From positions 1 to 64,000 of the IMG/VR virus record IMGVR_UViG_3300037189_005453: a DNA stretch of 64,000 bases. The stretch is one strand, 5' to 3'. This document shows positions 53,389 through 63,243 of this stretch, one piece after another. This DNA is from a virus. The position numbers and the translations under genes were made by a program. Under the pieces are notes generated by a model that was not told the origin of the DNA, did no database searches, and saw only the letters and a list, made by a program, of their open reading frames with translations. Within the stretch, counting starts at the first letter, position 1. Every line of letters starts with the position of its first letter.

Positions 53389-54666
53389 TTAACCTACGTT
53401 CTTCCATCTTTTGGGGGTAGTCAAGTAGCCTTGATTTGATTCCGAGGGGTACGGGGTGTAGTCCTGGAGCTGAACAGAGTCAAGGCTGAATGATAGTGCA
53501 GCACTAGATCCGTTTTGAACGCTCTGCTCTAAGTTTACCGTGCCAGCGCCCGTATCGGTCCTTGTTCTAAAAGGAGTTTGAACAACTGCGTCTCCGATTC
53601 CATCCGTAGAAACAGCAAGTTCAATCATGTAGTCACCAATTTTGTGAAACTGATGTTTTGCTTCATTAATGATCCAGAACCCATCAGTAGTTGCGCTAGT
53701 TCCCGCAACATACGTAGTTCCGAAAGGACGGATACGTGGGTCTCCCTGTCCTTTAATTGTTGCTGGAATTCCAAACCTAGAAAGCTGCGCGGCAGCTTTT
53801 GCTGTTTCAGTTGCAGAAACTTGGTTGTTAATTACTTGGTCAGTTCTAAACTCCTCAAAAAGAACAGAACTTACCGTCTCACGAAGAGCGTCACCCGTGG
53901 TGTCTGGACTAGAGGAGGACAGGAGAATATTACCCGAGGCAATGTCTACACCTCCAACATTCTTAACAGTTCGGAAGTTATTTGAGCTCTCTACGTTGTC
54001 TCCATAGATGATTTTAAACTCGTCAAGTGTGCGGTCTAGAAACTGAGTGTTAAAAGGAGCTCCAGCATTTCCAAGAGAAAGTACGGGGGCGTTTGAGAAC
54101 CCCATGTCAATCAATTTGTCAATCGGCCGAAACACAAACGTCATACCATCAACAATGATTCCATAACCAATTTTTTTGGCTTGTTCAGAAATCCACTCCC
54201 AGTAAGAGTTTCCCGTCATAGCAAGTTGAGGAAAAATCTGAGGGTGAGGATCAGTAATTACCTTGAACCCAAATTCCTGGGCAATTTTTGAAACAGCATC
54301 AGGAACTGTTGAGTCAGTAAAAACCCTAGTTGCACGTTGCTTCATAGGGAACGTGGAGCCAACGCACATGACGCGCATTACGTTGGTCCTTTGTGGGGAA
54401 TTCACCTTTGAAATAGAGGAGACGTACCCAATCCAATCTTTAGAAAGAGTATCTTGCCGCCAGCTAAACTGAACAGGAACTCCCGTCTTTAGTGTCTCAA
54501 ACCAGAGCGTACTTTCAGAAAGAAACTCAAGAATAAGAACATCGTGAGAGTACTGTTTTTGAAACAAGTCAATACTGGTTGGCTGCGCAGTAAGAGACGG
54601 CAAAGTAGGGAAGGTAACCTGGGTAGCGGTACCTCTCCTATACTTTGTTGCCAAAAGATCAGACAC
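53389..54666 (-). CDS. baseplate hub protein (gp27/gpD-like)
   Basis: The 425-aa protein shows the late-control-D order: beta-rich N-terminus (IDLFQKQYSHDVLILEFL), SRISKVNSPQRT-like strand, and PDAVSKIAQEFGFKVITDPH, typical of hub domain 2. Gly-rich PRIRPFGTTYVAGT and FWIINEAKHQFHKIGDYMIE follow. It should sit under the spike in the baseplate hub. Order with LysM upstream and gp25 downstream agrees. Confidence 0.8.
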   Translation of the reverse strand: MSDLLATKYRRGTATQVTFPTLPSLTAQPTSIDLFQKQYSHDVLILEFLSESTLWFETLKTGVPVQFSWRQDTLSKDWIGYVSSISKVNSPQRTNVMRVMCVGSTFPMKQRATRVFTDSTVPDAVSKIAQEFGFKVITDPHPQIFPQLAMTGNSYWEWISEQAKKIGYGIIVDGMTFVFRPIDKLIDMGFSNAPVLSLGNAGAPFNTQFLDRTLDEFKIIYGDNVESSNNFRTVKNVGGVDIASGNILLSSSSPDTTGDALRETVSSVLFEEFRTDQVINNQVSATETAKAAAQLSRFGIPATIKGQGDPRIRPFGTTYVAGTSATTDGFWIINEAKHQFHKIGDYMIELAVSTDGIGDAVVQTPFRTRTDTGAGTVNLEQSVQNGSSAALSFSLDSVQLQDYTPYPSESNQGYLTTPKRWKNVG

Positions 54667-54934
54667 TCGGGATCCTCAAAGTAGTTCCAACAGGAATGCT
54701 GAACGGGTCAATAATTTCGGGATTAAAGTCCATAATCTTCCACCAGAAAACGGAGCTACCCAACAACTCGGACGCAACAATGTCGATGCGGTCTCCCTGC
54801 ACCCAGGTATACCAATAGAACTGGGCTCGAGCCTTAGGAAACTTCCTATAAACAGCAAGACGGTATGCCCCGTTTCTGGGATCTTGCACCTTAGTTATAA
54901 GCCCTTGGGCGTATCGGCTATCTGCATAAATCAT
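54659..54934 (-). CDS. LysM-type tail protein, 91 aa
   Basis: The start is the ATG at 54934 coupled to the upstream stop (TAATG). YWYTWVQGDRIDIVASELLG followed by SSVFWWKIMDFNPEIIDPFS and IPVGTTLRIP is a LysM-like domain as in tail protein X and contractile-system hub adaptors. It is thought to bridge hub and tube. Confidence 0.8.
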   Translation of the reverse strand: MIYADSRYAQGLITKVQDPRNGAYRLAVYRKFPKARAQFYWYTWVQGDRIDIVASELLGSSVFWWKIMDFNPEIIDPFSIPVGTTLRIPSV

Positions 54935-56415
54935 TAGTAATAGATCTTTCTTCCGTTTTTCCACATAAAGTCATCTTTAGAGGTTGTATCGGCGGGGTAG
55001 TCTGGGAGTCGAGCAAACGCAATATCCAAAGTAGAAAAAAGAGGAACCATACGTGAATCAAAAATGATGTGGTTTAGATTAAGCGAGTTAATTGTTCCCA
55101 AATACCTCATCTCTTTACCAAGGTGAAGTTCGACAGGAAGGGCAGGTAACCAACCCATGTCGGCCGTCTTTGTGCCTCGAAGATAACTGTTCATAGTAGT
55201 TCCCATCAATACCCGCAAAAGAGATTCTACGTCATACATGGTTCCGTGCTCATATAGTGCTTTAGCATCCAGAGCGGTCGGGTCATCGCTTACTATTGGG
55301 GGGACCGCGTAAATATCAGTGAGGCTGACTCCTGGTTTAAGTGCCCCATAGTTGTCAAAATACTGCATATCAAAAATTCGGTTAATTACGACCTGGAAAG
55401 ATATTGATCCTTGTGATCCCGAAACTCCCGCAAGGTTAAACATTTCCTGCCCGCTAGTCATGAGAGTAACGTCAACATTCGGTGCGGTGAAATAAGACAT
55501 CGCAACTGTTCCAGGGTTGTACTGGAACTGAAATCCGTAGTTGTGGTTATCGGACAAGTTTGCTGTATTTGCTGGATTTGATCCCGAGTTCCACGCCCTC
55601 AAAACCTGCTCTGATGTAACAATCATTCCTTTATTAGCTTTAGTTTGAGTCCATAGATCGCTAGCTTGTTGTACAGCTGAGGGGCGGTTGTTAGGGCCTT
55701 GAACTCGATTAACAAAGTTCGAATTACTACTAAAGTAGGCTTCATTAACAGCACTTGCGTTATAAAGGAGGTCGCCTCCTCCATTACTGAGTTTGGTTTT
55801 ATAAGCACCAATTGCTGTATTTGTAACCTTGTCTGCAGCAGCTACTACCTCATCAGCCGCAGACTGTTCGTTATTGCTCTTAAGGTTTTGATCCGCAAGA
55901 TGTGCAGCAACCAATTGCGTATAAAGTGTGTTCTTTTTTGTGTTTAACCCAGAAAGGGTTGTTTTTGCAGTTGACACAGCCTTTGCGTCTACGGATGTAG
56001 TTCCCACCCCACTAGCTCCTGTAACCGCAGTTCCTGTAGCCGCGTTTGTTACTGTGAACGCAGATGATGTTGCGCTAGCAATCTTGACATTACTTAAATT
56101 AAACGCTGCAGTTGAAAGTCCAGTAATACTGATTGTTTGGCCCGCAGTAAGAGCATTTGCGGCTGTATAGGTGACGACCCCACCGCTTGCTGACGCAGCA
56201 GTAATCGTTACAGATACTGGGGAAGCTTGCAAGGCATTAAGGAGAGTTGTCTGGGTAAAAATACTATCTTCTGTAGCCTTCAGCTGCTTAGACAAAGAAT
56301 CTGCATTCGTATCCAAGTTTGCAGTATTAGCGGCTATTTTTGCCACAGTTGTTGCAGATGCTTTTGCAGCGATCTTCTTGTCCCTAGCACTGGTTGCTTT
56401 TTTTGCAGTAGCCAT
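54934..56415 (-). CDS. tail/baseplate adaptor protein with an Ig-like insert, 493 aa
   Basis: The N-terminus is Ala/Lys-rich helical, followed by one Ig-like repeat (VVTYTAANALTAGQTISITG then LSTAAFNLSNVKIAS) like those in the J-like protein, and a coiled coil. The C-terminal half has YGFQFQYNPGTVAMSYFTAP and MFNLAGVSGSQGSISFQVVI, resembling CIS tube-adaptor proteins. A LysM gene follows, as in contractile injection systems. The exact class is uncertain. Confidence 0.6.
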   Translation of the reverse strand: MATAKKATSARDKKIAAKASATTVAKIAANTANLDTNADSLSKQLKATEDSIFTQTTLLNALQASPVSVTITAASASGGVVTYTAANALTAGQTISITGLSTAAFNLSNVKIASATSSAFTVTNAATGTAVTGASGVGTTSVDAKAVSTAKTTLSGLNTKKNTLYTQLVAAHLADQNLKSNNEQSAADEVVAAADKVTNTAIGAYKTKLSNGGGDLLYNASAVNEAYFSSNSNFVNRVQGPNNRPSAVQQASDLWTQTKANKGMIVTSEQVLRAWNSGSNPANTANLSDNHNYGFQFQYNPGTVAMSYFTAPNVDVTLMTSGQEMFNLAGVSGSQGSISFQVVINRIFDMQYFDNYGALKPGVSLTDIYAVPPIVSDDPTALDAKALYEHGTMYDVESLLRVLMGTTMNSYLRGTKTADMGWLPALPVELHLGKEMRYLGTINSLNLNHIIFDSRMVPLFSTLDIAFARLPDYPADTTSKDDFMWKNGRKIYY

Positions 56416-56418
56416 TTA

Positions 56419-58905
56419 TTAAATACTCCCCGTGTTAGACATAAGCGTGTTGTTGTCTAGGTATCCCTTAACAAGTTGGGCAAACTTCAAAGCGTCTGCT
56501 GATGTCACATCAGGAACCTGCACTGTGATCGCCACGTTGTTATTGTAATTAGTTCCCGCAGCCCCATCCGCAGCCTGTGCTGCTGCAGGTGTCGTGGCGG
56601 GCCCAGGTCCAGCGGTAGGATCTTGCAGGTATTTCTGCCAGTCTGAAGAAGACACCCCAAGATTAACAGCCATTTTTTGTACGGCGGAGTTAATTCCCGA
56701 TTCAGTACCCGAGTAAAGCCCTTGAAGGATTCCCATAGCATTTGTAGCAGCAGTGGGTGTAGCCGACGCAGTGTTTGCTTGGCTCAGTACTGAGTTGTAC
56801 GTTGATTGATCAGAAGCACTCACTCCTGAAGTCGATGAGTCAGAAGAAGAGCTACTAGAAGAACTACTAGAAGAGCTTGTGCCTTTATCCCATGTCACAG
56901 CACTCTTTGAGCCGTCTGTTTGGATTTGAGAAATAGCATCAAGAGTAAGGTTTTTTCCACCCCGTCCGCTACCCTCACGAAGTTCGAAGTGAAGGTGAGA
57001 CCCAGTAGAACGTCCAGTGTTACCCTGGTAACCAATGATGTCGCCTTTTGTAACGACTTGTCCTTTAGATACTTTAACAGACTTGAGGTGACCGTAAACA
57101 CTTGTGTACTGGTTGACACCTTTTTTATTCGATGTTTGATGCAGAATCGACACGTAATTTCCAAGACCACCATTAGGCCACTCGTTTCCGTGGCCAGTAA
57201 CGGCCTCAAGTACCTTACCGTCTCCAACAGCTCGAACGGGGTTTCCATCTCCCAGGAGAAAGTCGGTTCCATCGTGGGGGGTGCTATGCACGTCGTCTAC
57301 TTCGCCAAGGTGGGTCGAAATTGTTTTCCCATTAAATTGATCGAGAGAGAACTCAGGATAACCCAAAATAGTGGGGTTAGCTGCGCTCATAGTGGCAAGG
57401 GCGTTGTAAGAAGTAGTCCATGCAGAGCCGTAGTCTGGCCCACCACGACCGTATTTTTCCCCTCCGCTAGCTCCATTCCCCCCCATATTTCCAAGCATTA
57501 CACTGCCAGCCGCTCCAAGCCCTAATCCAACGGCCATGTTAGCTGCGTATCCAGCAATTGCAATTCCAGAAGGGATTGCGTTAAACGGAGTGGTATTAGC
57601 GGCCTGGTTTACAATTGCACCAATGCCCTTGCTCGCGTAATCTACGGTACTTGTGATTCCAGATACAGCACCACTAAAACTTTTGTTTCCAAACAGTGTT
57701 TGGATCATTGCTGAAGCACTACCCAAAGCTCGAGCAAAACCACCAGAAACATCTGTTAATACACCAAGCGCTTTAGTTGCCGAGTTAATTCCGCTAATGT
57801 ACGGATCTTCAGCATTTCCCATTGCACCCGTTTGTTTGTTTGCCAAAGTCATTTGCGCATTAAGGGGGTTAATGTTTCCCTTACTTCCAATGCTTTGGTC
57901 AAGAGGCGTTGCCGATGACAAGTCCATGTTTTTTCCGCCAGCGCGGTCAATCATGTATTGTTTAAACATTTGTGCGCCCTGTTGGTCCCCTTGGAAGAAG
58001 GAGTCAATCGTCACACCAAGCGCACCACGACGAATAGAGGCTTGAGTCTGCTCTACTGTTGCTTGACCACGTCCAGCAGTTAGCCTCTGCGCCAATTCCT
58101 CAAAAATATCTTTTTGAGTTTTTTCCTGACCAGTGTCAAGTTTGGCTGTGTAGATACCAAAGTTTCGCAGCATCGAGGAAGCACCCTGAGCAGAAGTCAA
58201 TCCCTCAATAGAGGCTGCAGCTTCTTCGTTGGAGATGTTCATGTAGCGTGCAGCGTTTGCCACTGATCTCAACGTTTGCTGATATACCCCGTTAGCGTTT
58301 GAGGAGGCAGTCATTCCACGACCAGCAAGGAACTGAGCAACGTTTGCGTCTGATCCAGCAGACGTCATACCGTTCATACGTGACAAAGTTCCGTATGTCA
58401 TGTTTTGCAGCGACTGCCTATTCATGACATTTCCACCACGAACACCCGCGTTGTAGTAGCTAGTGGCGCGGTTCATTGTGTCGCCAACTTGCGGAAGGAA
58501 GTTAGACGCAGCCGCAGACATATTTTCTAAGAACTTAGCTGTATCTGACAAGCCAAAGTTAGAAGACACAATTCCAGAGTCGCCGCCCTGAGGAGTAGAT
58601 GAGTAGTACTCTGGATTCTTTTTCAGATTGTTGTAGGCAATTCTTCCGCCAATAAATCCGCCAAGTTTTCCAAAAGGGCTCATTGGGTTAACGCCACTAG
58701 AGACGTTAGCCAAAGAGTTGTCCATTACTCCACCAGTGGAGCCATGTCCTGATTGTCCTCCAGTTGGAGACACCTTACCAGAACTCTTAGCGATGCCTCC
58801 CACAGCCTTTTCGGCTTTAGTCAGCGAACTTTCAATGCCCTGGGCATACCCCATGATTTTTTTCATGGAGGATTCTAGGGATTTAAAGTCTGCGGCTTCA
58901 GACAT
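56419..58905 (-). CDS. tape-measure protein with M23 peptidase domain
   Basis: The 828 residues begin with helices (FKSLESSMKKIMGYAQGIES), continue with Gly/Ala-rich and membrane-like stretches (GIAIAGYAANMAVGLGLGAA), and carry an M23 endopeptidase domain at about 540-645. Its zinc ligands are in STPHDGTDF and SGSHLHFELREG. A poly-Ser linker and a helical end follow. The tape measure sets tail length, and the peptidase can open peptidoglycan during DNA entry. The position after the chaperones is typical. Confidence 0.9.
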   Translation of the reverse strand: MSEAADFKSLESSMKKIMGYAQGIESSLTKAEKAVGGIAKSSGKVSPTGGQSGHGSTGGVMDNSLANVSSGVNPMSPFGKLGGFIGGRIAYNNLKKNPEYYSSTPQGGDSGIVSSNFGLSDTAKFLENMSAAASNFLPQVGDTMNRATSYYNAGVRGGNVMNRQSLQNMTYGTLSRMNGMTSAGSDANVAQFLAGRGMTASSNANGVYQQTLRSVANAARYMNISNEEAAASIEGLTSAQGASSMLRNFGIYTAKLDTGQEKTQKDIFEELAQRLTAGRGQATVEQTQASIRRGALGVTIDSFFQGDQQGAQMFKQYMIDRAGGKNMDLSSATPLDQSIGSKGNINPLNAQMTLANKQTGAMGNAEDPYISGINSATKALGVLTDVSGGFARALGSASAMIQTLFGNKSFSGAVSGITSTVDYASKGIGAIVNQAANTTPFNAIPSGIAIAGYAANMAVGLGLGAAGSVMLGNMGGNGASGGEKYGRGGPDYGSAWTTSYNALATMSAANPTILGYPEFSLDQFNGKTISTHLGEVDDVHSTPHDGTDFLLGDGNPVRAVGDGKVLEAVTGHGNEWPNGGLGNYVSILHQTSNKKGVNQYTSVYGHLKSVKVSKGQVVTKGDIIGYQGNTGRSTGSHLHFELREGSGRGGKNLTLDAISQIQTDGSKSAVTWDKGTSSSSSSSSSSSSDSSTSGVSASDQSTYNSVLSQANTASATPTAATNAMGILQGLYSGTESGINSAVQKMAVNLGVSSSDWQKYLQDPTAGPGPATTPAAAQAADGAAGTNYNNNVAITVQVPDVTSADALKFAQLVKGYLDNNTLMSNTGSI

Positions 58906-58908
58906 GCT

Positions 58909-59106
58909 TTAGTTCCTTACTGTGGCTTTTTTAAAACTAGAGGAAAGATCCATCCAGTTTTTTCTTTCTCTAGGAGAAAGTGACTTTATTTCTTCTAATG
59001 ACCATCCTGGGAAAAGAGTGCTAAGTACAAGCCAATCCATCATCAGAGCTTCATATGAAGATACTTTAGAATCGAAACAAGGTTCCGAGATTAAACGGAA
59101 CCACAA
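58909..59106 (-). CDS. second tail assembly chaperone segment (probably frameshift or reinitiation product)
   Basis: This frame overlaps the end of the first chaperone by 41 bases in a different reading frame. The unique part MMDWLVLSTLFPGWSLEEIK then SLSPRERKNWMDLS looks like the short C-terminal extension made by frameshift in phage chaperones. No SD precedes a start, so +1 (or -2) shifting near GTTTCGATTCTAA, or reinitiation at 59043, are the options. Confidence 0.6.
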   Translation of the reverse strand: MWFRLISEPCFDSKVSSYEALMMDWLVLSTLFPGWSLEEIKSLSPRERKNWMDLSSSFKKATVRN

Positions 59107-59881
59107 CCTTTCCGTCCTCGCAGTCTGAACAATCGATTACAATGTCTTCAAACTGTGGGCCAGGTAGGCGATTTGCCAACTCTGTAGTGATTTTGTTTCG
59201 ATCAGCAATACCGAGTTCCTGAACTTGTGCTTTTCCTAAAACAGGCTGGCCATCGATTTCAAGAATTGTGTTTTGCAAGAGAATGGTGTTTCTTTCACCA
59301 GTTGTTTTGCTATCTGTTTCTGCAAGTTCTTTCTGTACAAGACCAGTAGGAAGAGTTACAAGGAATTCTTTTTTACGGCCGTGGACTGTAAACGTACGGT
59401 CATCAATTGGGTCTACCAAGATTTTAGTCTTAACATCTCGGTTGATGTCAATTGCAACAACCTTAATTTCGTTGCATTCACTGCAAATACCAGGAAGCTC
59501 TACATCGCTTCCGAAAGACGCCTTCCAGATACCCAAGAGCAAAGCATCGCGATCCCCAATAATCAAAGAGTTAAGGATCTTCTCGTTTACTGGCTCTCCC
59601 CCAATGGAGACTGTGGCTCGAGCAAGGACCGTGTTATACGCCTTTGCTCCACCACCCGATTTGCCAATGATCTCTTCATCACGACCGTTTAGTTCACGAA
59701 CCTCTGCGGTCTTGGCGACCTCCCCGTCTGGCTTAATGTAGCCAGCGGGAAGGTCAACCAAGGTATCCGAAGGAGGGGTAATTACTACGGGTTGTTCTTC
59801 GACCTTTGTTGTTGCGGAGAGCACTGTTTCAATGAGGTCATTGTTAAGTGCGGCTCCACTTGCGGTCTTTACGTTTTCCAT
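59066..59881 (-). CDS. tail assembly chaperone / gp26-like hub assembly protein
   Basis: Signature segments are LPAGYIKPDGEVAKTAEVRE, LNGRDEEIIGKSGGGAKAYN and GDRDALLLGIWKASFGSDVE, then a zinc-like pair CSECNE with CSDCED near the end. This is the T4 gp26/51-type baseplate hub assembly chaperone family, which precedes the tape measure in many myophages. At 271 aa it has the usual length. It overlaps the next frame. Confidence 0.8.
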   Translation of the reverse strand: MENVKTASGAALNNDLIETVLSATTKVEEQPVVITPPSDTLVDLPAGYIKPDGEVAKTAEVRELNGRDEEIIGKSGGGAKAYNTVLARATVSIGGEPVNEKILNSLIIGDRDALLLGIWKASFGSDVELPGICSECNEIKVVAIDINRDVKTKILVDPIDDRTFTVHGRKKEFLVTLPTGLVQKELAETDSKTTGERNTILLQNTILEIDGQPVLGKAQVQELGIADRNKITTELANRLPGPQFEDIVIDCSDCEDGKVVVPFNLGTLFRF

Positions 59882-59901
59882 TTTATTCTCCTAATTAGTT
59901 G

Positions 59902-60534
59902 TTACTTGAACGCGGGTGCAGACCCATTAAGGGTGAGGTCAGTTCCCCACGACATGTCAAAGCCCTCGTGAACCAGAGTGATCTGCTCAACGAAAAGGGC
60001 GTTGTCACCAGCGTTAAGGTCCGAGTATGAAACGCTGGTAGGCCATGCGTTGTATACCTGGAAACGGGCTGAGACGTGATCCTTGTAGTTAGCTACGGTA
60101 AGGTCAACGTTTGATCCACCAGAGCCTGCGATTGGGTGTGTCAGAACCTCAATCTCAACATCCGCACGGAAGTTTTCGCCAAGTGTAGAGGCAGTTCCCT
60201 GCTGAACAGTTGCGAACAACTTACGCATCCAGTCCCAGTGCTGCGAGGTTCCGAGAACGACACCGCGCTGCAAAGTAATGGGTGAGAAGGTTGTCTGACC
60301 AGGAATCTGGTGAACAGTCGTGTTGTATCCGCCTTCACGGTAAGGGATGCTGTCGGTGTTAACCGACAGACCCGATACCGACGTAAAGCCAATAGTAACC
60401 TTTGTGTTCTTGTACCATGAGCCACCTGCATTGGTTCCAGTTGCAAGAGGCTTAAATGTGACCAGGAATCGGAAATTCCTAATCGGATCCGTCTCGAGAG
60501 TCGAGCGGTTGTTGATAATAGTTGGACCAGCCAT
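59902..60534 (-). CDS. tail tube protein (gp19-like)
   Basis: The 210-aa protein has FRFLVTFKPLATG, then GFTSVSGLSVNTDSIPYREG and GYNTTVHQIPGQTTFSPITL followed by QRGVVLG, the T4 gp19-type tube signature. It polymerises inside the sheath. It lies directly after the sheath gene, the standard order. Confidence 0.93.
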   Translation of the reverse strand: MAGPTIINNRSTLETDPIRNFRFLVTFKPLATGTNAGGSWYKNTKVTIGFTSVSGLSVNTDSIPYREGGYNTTVHQIPGQTTFSPITLQRGVVLGTSQHWDWMRKLFATVQQGTASTLGENFRADVEIEVLTHPIAGSGGSNVDLTVANYKDHVSARFQVYNAWPTSVSYSDLNAGDNALFVEQITLVHEGFDMSWGTDLTLNGSAPAFK

Positions 60535-60553
60535 TTACTATTTTCTCCTTCGG

Positions 60554-62527
60554 TTATTCAGCGGTCTTTTGGCTGAGGTTAATGACCACAAACTCAGCAG
60601 GGTACTCGAGAGCCACACCGATTTCGACGTGAACCTCTCCTGCAGCGATTGAGGCGGCGGTGTTGTTCTCGCTGTCACACTTAATGTAGTATGACTGCTC
60701 GATTGTAGTTCCACGCAAACCACCCTGGTTACGGTAGTCATTAAGGAACGTACCCAGGTTGGTGATGAGCCGAGCCCACAGCTTTTCGTCGTTGTTCTCA
60801 AAAACAGCAAACGAAGCGAGGTCGTTGAGGCGCTTCTCCAGGTAGGTAAGAGAACGACGCATGTTGATGTAGCGGTTAGCTGAACCATCCTGAAGGAGAG
60901 TACGAGCACCCATAACAACAACGCCTGCACCAGGAACGTTACGAATAGCGTTTACAACGGTTGGTGATGTTGTAGTTCCTGTTGTCTTGTAACCCGAGTT
61001 AAGAGCGTCAAGTTCAATAGAAGTGAACGCGCGCTCAATAGCGAGGGCATCAGCGACCTTTGCGTCAATACCTGCTGGGGACTTAAACGGACCAATGCGA
61101 GTGTCTGTTGCAAGGTAGATACCAACAACTGCACCTGAAGGTCCGATGTTTCGAACAGAGTTACCTGAACGGCCCAGCGGATCCTTGATGTAGATGTGCG
61201 GGTAGTAGACTGCTGCACGGCTTGACTTCGTGGTGATTGCCGCCGCAGCATCAATTGCCCCGTTAACATCGAGTCCCGCATCCGTCTCAATTACTGCGAA
61301 GTGACGTCCAAGAGTCTTTGGAGCCTCGACCCACGATACAAGTGCGTTAAACACGTACTTTGCAAGTCCCCAACCACCAAGCACTGCCGTGTTGGGGTCT
61401 GATGTAGAGGAGATCTTTCCAATAACATCAGGAAGGAAGAAGATAAGCGGACGGTCAACCACCTCAAACTCAGTAAACACGGTGCAGTTATCTACAACAA
61501 ACGAACCTGTTGAGGTGAACGGGTTGTAAACTGTGTCGCCTGTGTAGTCTGCGTAGGTAAGCGGAACCTGAGGATCAGCTGCACCAGAAAGTGCATACGT
61601 TACATCAACACTGGGTGTCGAGCCGTTAGATCCAACAGAGTACGTCACTACTGGGCTAACTGTTGTTCCGTCTGTGTTGTACTCAGTCACAGCTCCAGAA
61701 AGGACACGGACGTATGCCGAGCCGAATTCCAGAACGTTAACAATGTAGTCGCCAGAAAGCGGGTCATTGAAAACAACGCCGTTAAACTGCTCAACCAGGA
61801 TGTCATCCCCACCATTTGCAGTAACTACGTTATTAACAATGGTGTCAGCAGTTCCCTTTTCGTAAAACACTGACAGGTCGTAGTAACCATCCGTGGCCAC
61901 GGAACGGGACTTGGTAAGACGAATACGAACAGCATTTCCGTCAATTCCACGGTGCTTAGCGGCAAATGTAGCATAAGCAGGAACAAAGCTGACACTCATT
62001 GCTCCAGCACTAACGGGAACATCAGCAGTGTTAGCGTGTGTCAAAGCAAACGTTACAGTGTTGCTTGTGTAGCCCGTAATGGTGAACGTTCCGTTCAGGG
62101 TGCTGTCTGAAAACCCTGAAAGAGTAATGGCCTGAGTGTTAGAGGTAATGCCGTGAGTAGCGGTAGTCAGAGTAACAACGTTGCTTGTTACGCTGAACTT
62201 ACTAGCAGCAAATACCGACGGAGCCGAAGGAATTGCTACCTTAGAAACTTTCTTTGCCGATGTAGGAAGGATGCGCTTTACATAAAGCTCCGTTCCTCCA
62301 TTAATAAAGAATGATCCAACAGAGAATGTTGCGGGGTAGGCCTTGTTGTAACCGCCAAACTTCGAGGTGAAGTCGTACCATGAAGTAACACGGGTGACGG
62401 TGTCAGGACCCTGCGAGAAAGATGCAATAACTGCACCTGCCGCAGTTGCTGCTGCTGTGCTGTTTACTGGCGCAGCGGCAAGCGGGAGCTCATTTACATA
62501 AACTCCAGGACGATTATAAGTCGCCAT
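60554..62527 (-). CDS. tail sheath protein
   Basis: Features are the N-terminal RPGVYVNELPLAAAPVNSTA, the core VGIYLATDTRIGPFKSPAGI, and the C-terminal LTYLEKRLNDLASFAVFENN plus GTTIEQSYYIKCDSENN, all classic for contractile sheaths. Residues about 115-175 are an inserted Ig-like domain (ITLSGFSDSTLNGTFTITGY). The C-terminal domain mediates contraction. The 657 aa are longer than usual because of inserts. Confidence 0.95.
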   Translation of the reverse strand: MATYNRPGVYVNELPLAAAPVNSTAAATAAGAVIASFSQGPDTVTRVTSWYDFTSKFGGYNKAYPATFSVGSFFINGGTELYVKRILPTSAKKVSKVAIPSAPSVFAASKFSVTSNVVTLTTATHGITSNTQAITLSGFSDSTLNGTFTITGYTSNTVTFALTHANTADVPVSAGAMSVSFVPAYATFAAKHRGIDGNAVRIRLTKSRSVATDGYYDLSVFYEKGTADTIVNNVVTANGGDDILVEQFNGVVFNDPLSGDYIVNVLEFGSAYVRVLSGAVTEYNTDGTTVSPVVTYSVGSNGSTPSVDVTYALSGAADPQVPLTYADYTGDTVYNPFTSTGSFVVDNCTVFTEFEVVDRPLIFFLPDVIGKISSTSDPNTAVLGGWGLAKYVFNALVSWVEAPKTLGRHFAVIETDAGLDVNGAIDAAAAITTKSSRAAVYYPHIYIKDPLGRSGNSVRNIGPSGAVVGIYLATDTRIGPFKSPAGIDAKVADALAIERAFTSIELDALNSGYKTTGTTTSPTVVNAIRNVPGAGVVVMGARTLLQDGSANRYINMRRSLTYLEKRLNDLASFAVFENNDEKLWARLITNLGTFLNDYRNQGGLRGTTIEQSYYIKCDSENNTAASIAAGEVHVEIGVALEYPAEFVVINLSQKTAE

Positions 62528-62577
62528 GTGGTGTCTCCTAACTAGGGGTTAATTGTTTCAAGAGGTTACGAATAGTG

Positions 62578-63243
62578 TTACGGAATTACGAATGAGCCGA
62601 TACCGTCAAAGTTAGCCTCGCGGCCACCAGTAGGCATATCGACGTGTACTTCGAGTACCTTGTAGATTGCTCGGAACGCCGTCTGTACCATTTCCGAAGA
62701 AACACGCACAGTGAAAGCGTTGACAAACAGGCGCTTTGCCTGCTCGCTGTTGTTGTCGCGTTTTGCGACACTAATGAGATCCATACGTCGAAAGGTAGAT
62801 GTGATTGTCTCAGTACTTCCTGAGGTCACATCCTTCTCTACGATTTCTAGATACCCAAATCTTTGGAGACGCGTAGTAAGCATCTGCGATAGGATCTCGC
62901 GGTCATGACGAGGATGACGCGAGTACGTGGTGATTTGATAGTCAATGCTGATAGGGATAGGAAGATCCACGGAAAACTCCGTTGCTCCATCAAGCCCGAA
63001 ATTTGTAGGCTTAAGATACTCTGCGTTTGTGATACCGCGCATTTCTCGCTGGGTATCCCTTTGTACATCGATCATATCGATAGTAATATAGGGATAATTT
63101 TGTGACCTAAGTTCCTGGTCAGGCTGACCGTAAAAAACACCGACTTGCCTAGCAGTGGACGATCCGTCAGCTTTTTGGTCGTGAACAACAATCCCTTGAA
63201 GTTTTTCCCTAAGGGCCTTATCCTCTGAAAGTAGAAATGCCAT
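62578..63243 (-). CDS. tail terminator / neck-type protein
   Basis: The 221-aa protein has DKALREKLQGIVVHDQKADG, then YPYITIDMIDVQRDTQREMR and a strand-rich centre with RHDREILSQMLTTRLQRFGY. The place (just before the sheath, one gene after small neck genes) and the 'IPISIDYQITTYSRHPRHDR' segment fit head-tail completion proteins. It overlaps the upstream gene by one base. Confidence 0.65.
   Translation of the reverse strand: MAFLLSEDKALREKLQGIVVHDQKADGSSTARQVGVFYGQPDQELRSQNYPYITIDMIDVQRDTQREMRGITNAEYLKPTNFGLDGATEFSVDLPIPISIDYQITTYSRHPRHDREILSQMLTTRLQRFGYLEIVEKDVTSGSTETITSTFRRMDLISVAKRDNNSEQAKRLFVNAFTVRVSSEMVQTAFRAIYKVLEVHVDMPTGGREANFDGIGSFVIP

Noticed and set aside
56419-58905. Separate endolysin in the M23 domain
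   Set aside because: The peptidase is embedded in the tape-measure protein, so it is better read as a virion cell-wall enzyme than as a lysis gene.
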